Made by a program: the position numbers and the translations under genes. Shown one piece after another: positions 42,520-51,529 of a DNA stretch of 64,000 nucleotides (within the stretch, counting starts at the first letter, position 1; each line of letters opens with the position of its first letter). Source of the DNA: Rossellomorea vietnamensis (GTDB lineage Bacteria > Bacillota > Bacilli > Bacillales > Bacillaceae_B); contig NZ_VTEI01000001.1 of the NCBI RefSeq assembly GCF_008180415.1, positions 454,227 to 518,226 on the forward strand, given 5' to 3'. A model generated the notes under the pieces. It did not search any database. It was not told the origin of the DNA and worked only from the letters and a program-made list of their open reading frames with translations.

Positions 42520-43707
42520 TTAAGAGAGTGATACTGATACTGCTTCTTTCTTCTTAAGAGACTTGTCATAGACTGCTGTAAAGATAATTGCAACGGCAAA
42601 TAATCCAATTAAAGCGGTGAATAGGAATGAAATCCCGAAACCATCCACAAGCAGCCCGCCTAATACTGGTCCGATCATCCTTCCGCCAGTAGCTGTACTG
42701 TTGACAATCCCCTGGTAGAATCCTTCCCTGCCCTTTGGAGCAAGGTCATTGGCAATGGTAGGAACTGCCGGCCAGATGAGCATTTCCCCAATGGTCATAA
42801 TGATCATCGCGATCGCAAACATCTGGAAAGCTTCGGCCGTCGCAGCCACACCGAACGAAATCATGAAAATGACAATTCCAATCTGAATCTGCATCTTTAA
42901 GTTATTTTCAAAGCGGCGGATGATCTTGGACAGAATCGGCTGTGCCAGGACGATCAATCCTCCATTGATGGTCCACAGCAAGCTGTATTGCTTCAGGCTG
43001 ATATTGATTTCCTGCGTATAGCTTGCGATGGTCGACTGCCATTGCACATAGCCGATCCAGCACAGGATATAGGCTGAACAGATCAAGATCAATGCTGTGA
43101 ATTTAGCTTTATTTTTAATAAAAGCACCTTCTTGGATCACTGAAGTCTGCTTTCCGGTATTCACACTGATGTTCTTGTAGCCAAAGAAGGCGATCAAGAA
43201 GAAGACAACATACATAATCAAGTTTGCTAGAAAGATATATTGAAAGGAATAAGAAGCAACGAACCCTCCGAGTGCGGCACCGACCGCGACACCGACATTC
43301 TGCGCAACATAGATGGCATTGAATGATTTGCGTCCGCCCTCAGGCCAGACAGATCCTGCCATGGCGTAGACTGATGGAAAAACAATCCCAGAACCAAAAC
43401 CGACGATTGCAAGAAATATAATATAGTGCGGCCATCCGTGATAAAAATTCATTCCGACAAGAGCCAGCAACGTAATGATGATTCCCGTTAAAATTGAACG
43501 GTATCCACCGATTTTATCAAAGAGGCTTCCTCCAAACAGATTTCCGATGACACTTGCCCCGGCATTCAGCATAAGGACCAATCCCGCGACTGATAACGAC
43601 TTTCCGAGATGTGAATTAATATATATCGCATTCAGCGGCCATAAGAACGATGCTGCCGTGACATTTACCATCATACCGGCAATCAGCAGCCACAATGATT
43701 TAGGCAT
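42520..43707 (-). CDS. yttB: MFS transporter YttB
   Basis: A 395-residue, 12-helix major facilitator. After MPKSLWLLIAGMMVNVTAASF comes GGSLFDKIGGYRSILTGI (about 59-76), the loop 2-3 motif (G-x-L-x-D-x-x-G-x-x-R) of the superfamily, and the second-half equivalent is RRFENNLKMQI. The substrate is unknown; relatives are multidrug-type exporters. I chose ATG 43707, with a GGGAAG site upstream; the extra N-terminus back to 43746 is unsupported. Its position after leuS agrees with my memory of B. subtilis yttB. Confidence 0.88.
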   Translation of the reverse strand: MPKSLWLLIAGMMVNVTAASFLWPLNAIYINSHLGKSLSVAGLVLMLNAGASVIGNLFGGSLFDKIGGYRSILTGIIITLLALVGMNFYHGWPHYIIFLAIVGFGSGIVFPSVYAMAGSVWPEGGRKSFNAIYVAQNVGVAVGAALGGFVASYSFQYIFLANLIMYVVFFLIAFFGYKNISVNTGKQTSVIQEGAFIKNKAKFTALILICSAYILCWIGYVQWQSTIASYTQEINISLKQYSLLWTINGGLIVLAQPILSKIIRRFENNLKMQIQIGIVIFMISFGVAATAEAFQMFAIAMIIMTIGEMLIWPAVPTIANDLAPKGREGFYQGIVNSTATGGRMIGPVLGGLLVDGFGISFLFTALIGLFAVAIIFTAVYDKSLKKKEAVSVSLS

Positions 43708-44027
43708 AAAGAACGCTTCCCTTCCCTGAGATATTTCGATTCCCAAAATGAATTATAGGGCTTTTCAGAGCACTGCGCAATACACTTTGGAATAGAGAGA
43801 TAATTCCAAAAAAGACTGGGCTTCTAAGCGGGTTTGGAACTGGTCATCAGCATGATTATCTGGGAAGGCTTTGAAGGGCAGCTGACAGCTTTTGCTTTAA
43901 TTTCCTTTTTCCCCGCACCGGTTTTCCTTTTTACCTTTTCAATTTCCTTTGTTTTACTTTTCCCTGAAGTTCCATGCTGTTCGGCGGACGATCACTACTT
44001 CTGCCAGAACCCCTACAACTCCTCGGT
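43708..44027. other. Intergenic region yttB/DUF2812 gene
   Basis: 320 bp with no gene, repeat or RNA signal that I can support. A plus-strand open frame (43834-44061) has no ribosome-binding site and runs into the DUF2812 gene antisense. Confidence 0.4.
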
Positions 44028-44594
44028 TTATGTTTCTTTTAACAGCGAATGTTTTCGATAAGCTTTGAAGTAACTTCTCCAAAAAAAGGCCGCCATAATT
44101 GCGGGAAGCAGCTTCATGAGGACAAATGGAGTTTCAAATAAGAATGCTTTCCAAAATAATGAGCCGTCCATGCTCCACAGCCCTTCATGATATAACTCAG
44201 CATCGCTGTAGAGCATAAATGAATAAGCCAAAAACACAGTGCCCAGCCAAAAGGAATAATTCATCAATCTTCTATAATATTGACCCTGTGATTGCCGGTC
44301 AGAGAAGATTTCATTTTGATCATCGTCTTCTTTTTGCCAATACCGTATGCCGCTGAGCCAAGGTCCCTTTAAATAGTTCCACCCAAAATCCTCATAAATC
44401 CCTTTGTATTCTGCGAGCTTTTCCTTAGGCAGATTATCTTGATAATCAAGCCGCATGACATATCTCTTGTCCGTTTGTTCGAATGTGTAAATTCCCAATC
44501 CACTAATATGGGTGCAGCGATAGCCTTTCTGTAATTGCTCGTTCAGCCATTGCTCTTCATTCTCGATATTAAAGAACAGTTTAAACTTCTTCAC
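44028..44594 (-). CDS. DUF2812 domain-containing membrane protein
   Basis: A protein of about 188 residues with an N-terminal DUF2812 domain (KKFKLFFNIENEEQWLNEQLQKGY, then YRCTHISGLGIYTFEQTDKRYVMRLDYQD and the YKGIYEDFGWNYLKG segment near residue 63), then two membrane helices (about 114-131 and 150-172). DUF2812 proteins are almost always encoded next to a PadR regulator, as here, and the PadR protein probably controls the pair. GTG 44594, just after the PadR stop, has GGAAGTGA upstream; an ATG at 44612 inside padR has no site. Function unknown. Confidence 0.85.
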   Translation of the reverse strand: MKKFKLFFNIENEEQWLNEQLQKGYRCTHISGLGIYTFEQTDKRYVMRLDYQDNLPKEKLAEYKGIYEDFGWNYLKGPWLSGIRYWQKEDDDQNEIFSDRQSQGQYYRRLMNYSFWLGTVFLAYSFMLYSDAELYHEGLWSMDGSLFWKAFLFETPFVLMKLLPAIMAAFFWRSYFKAYRKHSLLKET

Positions 44595-44595
44595 T

Positions 44596-44898
44596 TCATT
44601 CACTTCCTTCATACAAGGATAAAATATGCAAAAGCCTTTCTTGTTCTATTTTCAAAACGGCTTTTCCTTCTGAAGTAATCATATAGATTTTTTTCCGGCC
44701 GGAATTTCCAACAGGTTCAATCCAGCCATGCTTATTCAAGTTTTCAATCGCCCCATATAACGTACCAGCCGCTAATATAACGCTGCCATTGCTTAATTTT
44801 TCTATCTTCTGCATGGCGGCATATCCATGGAGCGGTTCACGCAGAGCCAATAAAATATAGTGCATGGTTTCAGATAACGGCAATAATTTATGTTTCAT
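44596..44898 (-). CDS. PadR family transcriptional regulator
   Basis: A 100-residue winged-helix repressor: LSETMHYILLALREPLHGYAAMQKIEKLSNG (about 8-38), then AAGTLYGAIENLNKHGWI with the recognition helix, and the wing GRKKIYMITSEGK. It lacks the long C-terminal dimerisation helix of PadR itself, ending LLHILSLYEGSE, so it is of the short subfamily-2 kind. It is expected to repress its own operon with the DUF2812 gene by binding the dyads at 44911-44977. Confidence 0.92.
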   Translation of the reverse strand: MKHKLLPLSETMHYILLALREPLHGYAAMQKIEKLSNGSVILAAGTLYGAIENLNKHGWIEPVGNSGRKKIYMITSEGKAVLKIEQERLLHILSLYEGSE

Positions 44899-44910
44899 AC
44901 TTTCACCCTC

Positions 44911-44977
44911 TATTCAGTTCGACTATATAGTTCAACTTAATAATAAGTTATTACAGTTCAACTGAATAGTCAATAGC
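44911..44977 (-). promoter_or_regulatory. Promoter and probable PadR operators
   Basis: Two dyads built on GTTGAAC/GTTCAAC: ATTCAGTTCGACTATATAGT-TCAACT (44912-44937) and CAGTTGAACTG (44954-44964). On the minus strand TTGACT (about 44974-44969) is a -35 candidate, followed at about 14-17 bases by TAATAACT. An operator overlapping the -35/-10 region fits autorepression. Confidence 0.55.
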
Positions 44978-45015
44978 TTTTAACACTTATCGTTAAACGT
45001 TTATAATCCAATTAA

Positions 45016-45053
45016 AAAAAGCCGATTTCCTTAACAATGGAAATCGACTTTTT
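45016..45053 (-). terminator. Hairpin terminator (second, after M20 peptidase)
   Basis: AAAAAGCCGATTTCC and GGAAATCGACTTTTT pair with one mismatch, with T-runs on both strands. Confidence 0.75.
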
Positions 45054-45078
45054 GAGTGTTAATATTCTTAATCAAATA

Positions 45079-45120
45079 AAAGGGAGTGACAAAATCAATG
45101 CGATTTGCCACTCCCTTTTC
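45079..45120 (-). terminator. Terminator of the M20 peptidase gene
   Basis: AAAAGGGAGTG and CACTCCCTTTT form the stem; the loop contains a second short pairing (CAAAATC/GATTTG). Confidence 0.85.
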
Positions 45121-45166
45121 ATGTTGTATATTTTTGACTCACAAACTAATCCGTAAATCAACCTAT

Positions 45167-46228
45167 CTACACACTATGAGCAAAGTCCTCAAGCATCTTC
45201 TGATATATATAAAGCGAATCAATCTCAACATTTTCTTTGTTTCCATGCCAGTTTTCCCCGACTGGTCCAAATTCGATTGCCGGAATGCCAAGCTGTGCGA
45301 AAAATTGGGTATCAGCCGCTCCGTGCTGTCCGAAGAATACAGCTTCTGTTCCTGTATTTTCTTCAACAGCGGCTTTGATTTTTTGCACATAGTAGTCCTC
45401 TATATCCGTTCTTACCGGCTCACTGAACATGCTGACGAACACCGAGCTGTCAATCGCATTTTCAATCTGCTTCACGACATCATCCTTTGTTTGCTCCGGC
45501 AGGTAACGGATGTCATACTTCAGCATACAATTTCCAGGTACCTTATTATAGGCATCTCCCCCTTCAATCATAGCGAGGTTGAGGGATGGAGTCGGATAGT
45601 AGTCAGAGCTTTCTTTCATAAACGGCAAATCCTTTATTTTCCGATGAACTTCATAGGCCTTTTCTATCGCGTTTTCACCTTCCCACGGCCTGCTTCCATG
45701 GGCCGGGATGCCTTCCACCTCAATGTTCAGCCTCAATACTCCTTTTGCCTGAAGGGCGATTCCAAGCTGTGTCGGTTCCGAACAAATGACAAAGTCGCCT
45801 GTATAGCCTTCTTCGACCAGATGGCCCGTGCAATTAAAGCCGCCGATTTCTTCATCAGAAACGATTTGCAGCTGGATATTGGTATCGAGTTCCTCATCCT
45901 TCAAAGCAGCCATGGCCTTCATCATGCAAGCAACTCCCGCCTTCATGTCAGCAGAACCGCGCGCATAGATCTTTTCATTCTTCTCACGTGGAATGAATTG
46001 CTCCTCTTTACCGCTTACTACATCAATATGGCCGTTGAAAATAACCGTCTTATCTCCACTTCCTACTTCGGATACCAGCATTTTATAGCCATTGTTTTCT
46101 ATGATGTTTACCGGCAGTCCATTTTCCTCCAGCCATTGACCGCAGAACTCAATTGCCTTGTTGCTTCCTTGTTTTGTCGAACTATTGATTAAAAGTAACT
46201 CTTTTAAAAGTTCTTTTAGTCCTTCCAT
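45167..46228 (-). CDS. M20 family deacylase/peptidase (ArgE/DapE-like)
   Basis: A 353-residue metallohydrolase. The metal ligands and catalytic residues lie in FNGHIDVVSGKEEQF (about 64-78), YARGSADMKAGVACMMKAMAAL (about 88-109) and IVSDEEIGGFN (about 122-132), with GIPAHGSRPWEGENAIEKA in the dimerisation domain and GAADTQFFAQLGIPAIEFGP near the end. Family members remove acyl groups from acetylornithine, succinyl-diaminopimelate or similar; the exact substrate is not predictable. AGGAGG is seven bases before ATG 46228. It is monocistronic. Confidence 0.9.
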   Translation of the reverse strand: MEGLKELLKELLLINSSTKQGSNKAIEFCGQWLEENGLPVNIIENNGYKMLVSEVGSGDKTVIFNGHIDVVSGKEEQFIPREKNEKIYARGSADMKAGVACMMKAMAALKDEELDTNIQLQIVSDEEIGGFNCTGHLVEEGYTGDFVICSEPTQLGIALQAKGVLRLNIEVEGIPAHGSRPWEGENAIEKAYEVHRKIKDLPFMKESSDYYPTPSLNLAMIEGGDAYNKVPGNCMLKYDIRYLPEQTKDDVVKQIENAIDSSVFVSMFSEPVRTDIEDYYVQKIKAAVEENTGTEAVFFGQHGAADTQFFAQLGIPAIEFGPVGENWHGNKENVEIDSLYIYQKMLEDFAHSV

Positions 46229-46439
46229 AATCATCCTCCTTTAATAGAGCTGCTAATTTTCTTTACCACGAACATGAAGAGATGAACCTTAATGATTAAT
46301 AGTTTTCTCGGAGAGCGGTTCCATCTTCCTATTTTTTTCAATTTGATTCTGTAAAAGATTGCAAAACTCGCAACTATTCGACCATTTCCACAAATCTATA
46401 AACACCTATAATTAAAGTTGGAATTCAATCTATTGTTTA

Positions 46440-46607
46440 GGCTCTTTTCGTAAACTTTGTTGCTATCTAATATGAATTTGTAAATAACGCTATATTTCAC
46501 CAGTAATATCCTGGTAAGCAAGAACGAAAAGAGCTACTCCCTCTGTTTGGAGAGAGAAACCTTAGTATCCGGGGATTTCCGGAAGCAACAATATATACAA
46601 AAAAACT
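46440..46607 (+). mobile_element. MITE copy E, directly upstream of the 5'-nucleotidase gene
   Basis: Left end GGCTCTTTTCGTAAACTTTG then TTGCT; right end GCAACAATATATACAAAAAA. Flanks ATTGTTTA (46432-46439) and ATTATTTA (46608-46615) agree at 7 of 8. It ends 22 bp before the TTG start of the downstream gene. Confidence 0.85.
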
Positions 46608-46629
46608 ATTATTTAAGGGGATGGACAAC

Positions 46630-48633
46630 TTGAAAAAAACCTTCCGTACAGTTGGAAGAACAGCAGCCGTAACTGCCATGGCATTATCTATACTTGCTTC
46701 GCCGATGTCATGGGAAACCGTGATGGCCAAGAAGCCGGATCATGCTGGTAAACACGAAGTAGAATTAAGAATATTAGGAACTACCGACATACACACACAC
46801 CTCTATAATTATGATTACTATAAAGATGCATCTACTGACGAATTCGGATTGGCTAAAACGGCAACACTCATCAAGCAGGCCAGGGCTGAAAAAGAGAATA
46901 CCCTCCTGTTTGATAACGGTGACCTGATTCAAGGAAATCCACTTGGTGATTACAAAGCAAAAGTAGATGTCTTGGAAGAGGGTGAAACACATCCAGTCTT
47001 CCAGGCAATGGAACTATTGGACTATGATGCCGCAACACTAGGAAACCATGAGTTTAATTACGGAATGGATTATCTTGATGAAGTTTTGGATGATTCTCCG
47101 TTTCCATACGTAAGTGCCAATGTCTACAAAGATGATGGTGACAATAATCCTTCAAATGATAAACACTATGTGAAGCCATATGAAATTATTAAGAAGAAAG
47201 TTGTAGATACTTTTGGCAGAACCAAGGTGATCAAAGTCGGGGTCATCGGTGCTGTCACTCCTCAAATTGTTCAGTGGGACAAGGCTAACCTTGAAGGCAA
47301 GGTCATCACAAAAGATGTTGTGGATTCAGTTGAAAAGAACATACCTAAGATGAAAAAAGAAGGAGCGGACCTAATCGTTGTCCTTTCACACTCCGGTATC
47401 GGTGATGAGCAAAGAGTGGAGCTGGAAGAAAACGCCGCCTATGACCTGACAAAAGTGGACGGTGTAGACGCCATCATTTCCGGTCATAATCACTTGAACT
47501 TCCCTGGGGACTTCACAAGCCTTCCAGGTGTTGATGCCGATAAAGGGACTATCAATGGAGTGCCTGTTGTCATGCCAGGAAGCTGGGGCAATCAACTCGG
47601 AGTCATGGACCTTACGATTGAAAAAGTAAAAGGCAAATGGAAGGTGAAAAGCTCTGAAACAAACTTAAGAGGGATTTACGACAAAGTAGAAAAAAAAGCA
47701 TTAGTAGAAGCTGACCAGGAAATACTTGATGCGGTAAAAGAAGCACATGAAGGAACCGTCAACTATGTAAATCAGCCTGTCGGAACAACGACTGCGGATA
47801 TACACAGTTATTTCGCCCTTGTACAGGACGACCCGTCCATTCAAATCGTGACCAACGCCCAGAAGTGGTACATTGAAAAACAATTGGCGGGAACCGTTGA
47901 ATCGGACCTTCCAATCTTGTCTGCAGGTGCACCATTCAAGGCAGGAGGCAGAAACGGAGCAAGCTACTATACTTATATCCCTGAAGGCCAAATCGCCATC
48001 AAAAACGTAGCAGACCTTTACCTTTATCCAAATACTGTAGCAACAGTGAAAATTACTGGAGCAGATGTGAAGGAATGGCTTGAAATGTCTGCAGGGCAAT
48101 TCAAACAGATTGACGAGAGTGCAAGCAGCGAGCAGCCGTTGATCGACTCAAGCTTCCCGACTTACAACTATGATGTCATTGATGGGGTAACGTATGAAAT
48201 TGATGTTACAGAACCTGCTAAATACGATGGCACAGGAAACCTCGTCAACGGAGATGCTAACCGTATCAAAAACCTCCAGTACGATGGCAAACCAGTCAAC
48301 CTTGACCAGGAATTCCTTGTGGTAACGAATAACTACCGTGCAAACGGAACATTCCCTGGTGTTAAAAATAGTACTCAAACTGAAATGTATCCTGATGAAA
48401 ACCGCCAGGCCATCATCGACTATATCCGTGATCTTGGCTCCATTGATCCAACAGCGGATGGAAACTGGAAGTTTGCACCGGTCAGCTCAAGGGTCAACGT
48501 GACATTCGAAACATCCATGTCAGCGCAGCAGGCTCTTTCTGAGGATGACACCATTGAATTTATTTCAGAAGCTTCTGATGGATATGGAAAATATATTGTA
48601 GAATTCCCCATCGCTCTTGCTGGGAATCAATGA
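46630..48633 (+). CDS. Secreted 5'-nucleotidase / 2',3'-cyclic phosphodiesterase (truncated YfkN-like)
   Basis: A 667-residue exported bimetal phosphoesterase. Signal peptide: MKKTFRTVGRTAAVTAMALSI, cleaved near MAKK. The metallophosphatase domain shows LGTTDIHTHLYNYDYY (metal Asp/His), LFDNGDLIQGNPLGDY, LGNHEFNYGMDYL and IISGHNHLNFPG; the 5'-nucleotidase C domain follows with GAPFKAGGRNGASYYTYIPEG and VTYEIDVTEPAKYDG. It degrades extracellular nucleotides. TTG 46630 is eight bases from AAGGGGA; ATG 46621 abuts that site. In B. subtilis YfkN a second such module follows; here it is a decayed remnant (48610-49031), so the protein ends early and lacks any wall anchor. Confidence 0.85.
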   Translation: MKKTFRTVGRTAAVTAMALSILASPMSWETVMAKKPDHAGKHEVELRILGTTDIHTHLYNYDYYKDASTDEFGLAKTATLIKQARAEKENTLLFDNGDLIQGNPLGDYKAKVDVLEEGETHPVFQAMELLDYDAATLGNHEFNYGMDYLDEVLDDSPFPYVSANVYKDDGDNNPSNDKHYVKPYEIIKKKVVDTFGRTKVIKVGVIGAVTPQIVQWDKANLEGKVITKDVVDSVEKNIPKMKKEGADLIVVLSHSGIGDEQRVELEENAAYDLTKVDGVDAIISGHNHLNFPGDFTSLPGVDADKGTINGVPVVMPGSWGNQLGVMDLTIEKVKGKWKVKSSETNLRGIYDKVEKKALVEADQEILDAVKEAHEGTVNYVNQPVGTTTADIHSYFALVQDDPSIQIVTNAQKWYIEKQLAGTVESDLPILSAGAPFKAGGRNGASYYTYIPEGQIAIKNVADLYLYPNTVATVKITGADVKEWLEMSAGQFKQIDESASSEQPLIDSSFPTYNYDVIDGVTYEIDVTEPAKYDGTGNLVNGDANRIKNLQYDGKPVNLDQEFLVVTNNYRANGTFPGVKNSTQTEMYPDENRQAIIDYIRDLGSIDPTADGNWKFAPVSSRVNVTFETSMSAQQALSEDDTIEFISEASDGYGKYIVEFPIALAGNQ

Positions 48634-49031
48634 TCTGCATGGCCAGCTGGTTATGTTCAACAGCAAAAACAATGCAGGCGGCATTGAATAGCTGGCAGCC
48701 TACCTGAAACAAAAGGAAGCCGAAGTAGACAACACTTTCATGGTTCAAGCAGGTGATGCAGTCGGAGCGAGTTCTCCCGTCTCTGCCCTTCTTCAGGATG
48801 AGGCGACAATCGATATCTTAAACCGTCGTGGATTCGATATTGGAACTGTGGGGAACCGTGAATTTGATGGTCAATAATTATATGGCAGGCGGCGGTGACG
48901 GATACGCCATCTTGGCCGCAGTCAACAACCGTACGATTGAAGTAGTGGACCTTGATGCTTTAGTGAATTAGATTGAAGCAAAGGGCGAGGTCAATCCTCA
49001 GATTGTGGGACGTAAGACAAAAGTGAATTAG
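48610..49031 (+). pseudogene. Remnant of a second metallophosphatase/5'-nucleotidase module
   Basis: Shifted one frame from the preceding gene, the DNA encodes LLLGINDLHGQLVMFNS, a stop, LAAYLKQKEAEVDNTFMVQAGDAVGASS, LLQDEATIDILNRRGFDIGTVGNREFD, again motifs of a metallophosphatase (NDLHG, GDAVG, GNREFD). After a large deletion the end of the nucleotidase domain appears (YMAGGGDGYAILAAVNN, then LDALVN, stop, IEAKGEVNPQIVGR). This was once the C-terminal half of a two-module protein. Confidence 0.8.
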
Positions 49032-49033
49032 CA

Positions 49034-49150
49034 TTACAAAAGCGCAAGCGCCCCGTTCAGCGCCGAAATGTTCTCTGAGAAAAAAAAGCGGTCTATCCTT
49101 TTAGTCTTCAAAGGTTATTTGACACCGAGGCGCTGGAGCAGGATTTAAAA
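49034..49150. repeat. Dispersed repeat R3, copy 2
   Basis: AAAAGCGCAAGCGCCCCGTT...GCCGAAATGTTCTC...GGTTATTTGACACCGAGGCG followed by CTGGAGC: the same element as 28600-28720. Confidence 0.7.
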
Positions 49151-49192
49151 CGCTCCCTTGATCCCTATGAAGAAATGCTATCTTATCATTTG

Positions 49193-49379
49193 GCTGTTTT
49201 CGTAGATATTGTTGCTTTCGGAAAAATCCCAAGAGCCGGATTTTTCCCCGGATACTAAGAGTTTTGACTCTAAACGGGAATAGCAGCTCTTTTCTTTTCG
49301 GTGTTACCAGAATTCATCTCCGTAATAGGGTTTTTTGCGAAATTAGTATAGAATAGCAACAAAGTTTACGAAAAGAGCC
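49193..49379 (-). mobile_element. MITE copy F
   Basis: A 187-bp full-length copy in reverse orientation with perfect 8-bp flanks TATCATTT (49185-49192 and 49380-49387). Ends GGCTGTTTTCGTAGATATTG and CAAAGTTTACGAAAAGAGCC; internal hairpin GGAAAAATCC..GGATTTTTCC. This is the best-preserved reference copy. Confidence 0.92.
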
Positions 49380-49428
49380 TATCATTTAAAAAATCCAGCT
49401 TGGCCATTGCGGTCCAAACTGGATTTTT

Positions 49429-50767
49429 TTATATTTTCGAATCAATGACACTCTCTTCTTTTACTGAGGCTTTGATTTTGGTAATCCGCTTATCGTCCAT
49501 TTCCTCAATGGAGAACTCGATGTTATTGAACTTGACGACAGGTCGCTCACTCTCATTCGGAATGAAGCCCAGTTGACCTAGAACAAAACCGTTTAATGTA
49601 TCAAAATCTTCAATTGGCAAATCAGCCTTCAGTACTTCTTCCACTTCATACAGATTGGTAGATCCCAGAATCATAAAGGTTTCTTCGTCTAGTTGATTTA
49701 TTTCATCCTCTTCCAGCTCAGGTTCATCATACTCATCCGAGATACTTCCGACGATTTCCTCCATGATATCTTCTATCGTCACAACACCATCTGTTCCACC
49801 GTATTCATCTATTACAATCGCCATATGTGTATTGTTTTTCTGCATTTCCGCAAATAGTGAATCAATGCTTTTGGATTCCAGTACATAATATGGATTTCGA
49901 ACAAGTGTCTTCAGGTCAAATGTTTCTTCCCCGCCATCTTCAAGGAACTGAATGAGGTCCTTCACATGGAGGATTCCGATGATTCTATCCAGATTCTCTT
50001 CATAAACAGGGAAACGCGTATATCTTTCAACATTTACGATATGAGCTGTTTCCTTAAGGTTTAAATCATAAGGAATGGCCACAATATTTGTTCGATGGGT
50101 CATGATGTCCGCAACGTCTTTGTTGTCTAATTCAAAGATATTGTTGATCATGATTTTTTCATTTTCCTGTATCGTGCCCTTTTCTTTTCCAACATCAACC
50201 ATCATTCTAATCTCTTCCTCTGTCACATTTTCATCCTCTGCATTCGGGTCCACCCCAAAAAGCCTGACAATCGTGTTGGTTGATAAGGTCAGCAACTTAA
50301 CGAAAGGAGAAGAAATCTGAAATCTTTGAAAGAACAGAAAGCGGGACCACGGCAAAGCGGGAAATCCCTTCTGCTTTTTGCAATGCAAGCCTTTTGGGTA
50401 CCAGCTCTCCCAGCACAAGCGTAAAGTAGGAAAGTATGAGAGTGATAACGACGACCGAAATCGTTTCTAACAATGCTGCTGAAACAGGCACCCCCATGTC
50501 GAGCAGGAAGCTAGTCAGCCTGCCTGCAAAACTCTCGGCTGCGAAAGCACTCGCAAGGAAACCTGCTAATGTAATCCCTATTTGGATCGTCGCCAGAAAC
50601 CGGCTAGGTTCTGATAACAGGTTATGAAGAAGGATCGCTTTTTTGTCCCCCTTCTCTGCCTCCATCTTTACCTTATTGTCATTCAAAGAAATTAAAGCAA
50701 TTTCTGATGCGGCAAAAAAAGCATTCAGCACGATAAGAATGAAAAGTATTAACAACTCTATCCCCAA
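49429..50767 (-). pseudogene. Frameshifted CNNM/CBS-domain membrane protein (hemolysin/CorC family)
   Basis: The first part (ATG 50767 to 50297) gives the DUF21 membrane domain: MGIELLILFILIVLNAFFAAS, ALISLNDNKVKMEAEKGDKKA, then four helices and VLGELVPKRLALQKAEGIS. One extra base in a TTCTTCTCC run near 50310 breaks the frame. The other frame continues SSPFVKLLTLSTNTIVRLFGVDP, two CBS domains (VNVERYTRFPVYEENLDRIIG and IVIDEYGGTDGVVTIEDIMEEIVG) and the CorC-type C-terminal domain to 49429. Rejoined, it is a normal protein of about 445 residues. This could be a true pseudogene or a sequencing error. Confidence 0.85.
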
Positions 50768-51093
50768 TTAAGTTTGCCCTCCAAGTGTTCAACATTTTAA
50801 TTAAAACTTACATATTAATCCTATTATATTTGGATAGAAGCATATTACACAAATCCCGAAATGGTTGAATTTGGGCTGAATTATGGCTGAATTTATTCAA
50901 AAAACATTGCAATTAAGTATGCTTTCTTTCATTATTGCGTCCTTGCGAGCCCAATCATTGATTTTTATTTTCTGACTTATTTGGGCAGCAAAAGTTAGGT
51001 GAATTTTTAATATAGGACTCAGCTCGTTTTTTTATTATTGATGGTACGTTTCTTGCTTAATCGTGCCATCTCAGCTTCGTTTTCTATTTGTAA
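50768..51093. other. Intergenic region without recognisable features
   Basis: About 325 bp upstream of the CNNM/CBS gene, AT-rich; its promoter is expected here, but no clear -35/-10 pair or repeat was found. Confidence 0.4.
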
Positions 51094-51422
51094 GGCTCTT
51101 TTCGCAAACTTTGTTGCTATTTTATATTAACTTCCTAAGAAAGCCGCTTGTATGCCAAAAGAAATGAACTACTCCCCGTAGTATTGCAACCTTACCTTCA
51201 TTTCCCTTTACGTAGAGGATTGAAGCGGAAGGCGTACAATCTCCTGCGGGACTAGCAGTCATCTAGCTCCTTGCGGTTATTTGCCTGTCGGGACTGACCA
51301 AGGCGCTTCCACTTTTGAAGCAAGGTGAGACCCCCATTCTAGTTGTAGCGGCCCGCGGAGTCGTCCGCCTTGAGCGGAAATTCATTTTGATTAAAGCAGC
51401 CACATTTTTCACGAAAACAGCC
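51094..51422 (+). mobile_element. MITE copy G, composite with GC-rich repeat R2
   Basis: Left end GGCTCTTTTCGCAAACTTTG then TTGCT (51094 on) and right end TTTTTCACGAAAACAGCC (to 51422) belong to the MITE family, but the interior (about 51190-51385) is replaced by R2 sequence: GAAGCGGAAGGCGTACAATC, CTCCTGCGGGAC, GCCCGCGGAGTCGTCCGCC. Flanks ATTTGTAA and ATTATTAA match at 6 of 8. Confidence 0.7.
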
Positions 51423-51492
51423 ATTATTAATAGCACGTTTCCACTCATAAGAATTTTTCAAAATAACCAAAAGGTGAATTTCCAGACAACAT

Positions 51493-51524
51493 AAAGTGCT
51501 TCTCTGGTTAAGGAGAAGCACTCA
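51493..51524 (-). terminator. Rho-independent terminator
   Basis: AGTGCTTCTC and GAGAAGCACT pair around an eight-base loop; it ends the ytzC/small-protein unit on the minus strand. Confidence 0.82.
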
Positions 51525-51529
51525 GTTTA

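Noticed and set aside
45086..46192. A 368-codon plus-strand ORF
   Set aside because: Antisense shadow of the M20 peptidase, which has all family motifs and a good start on the other strand.
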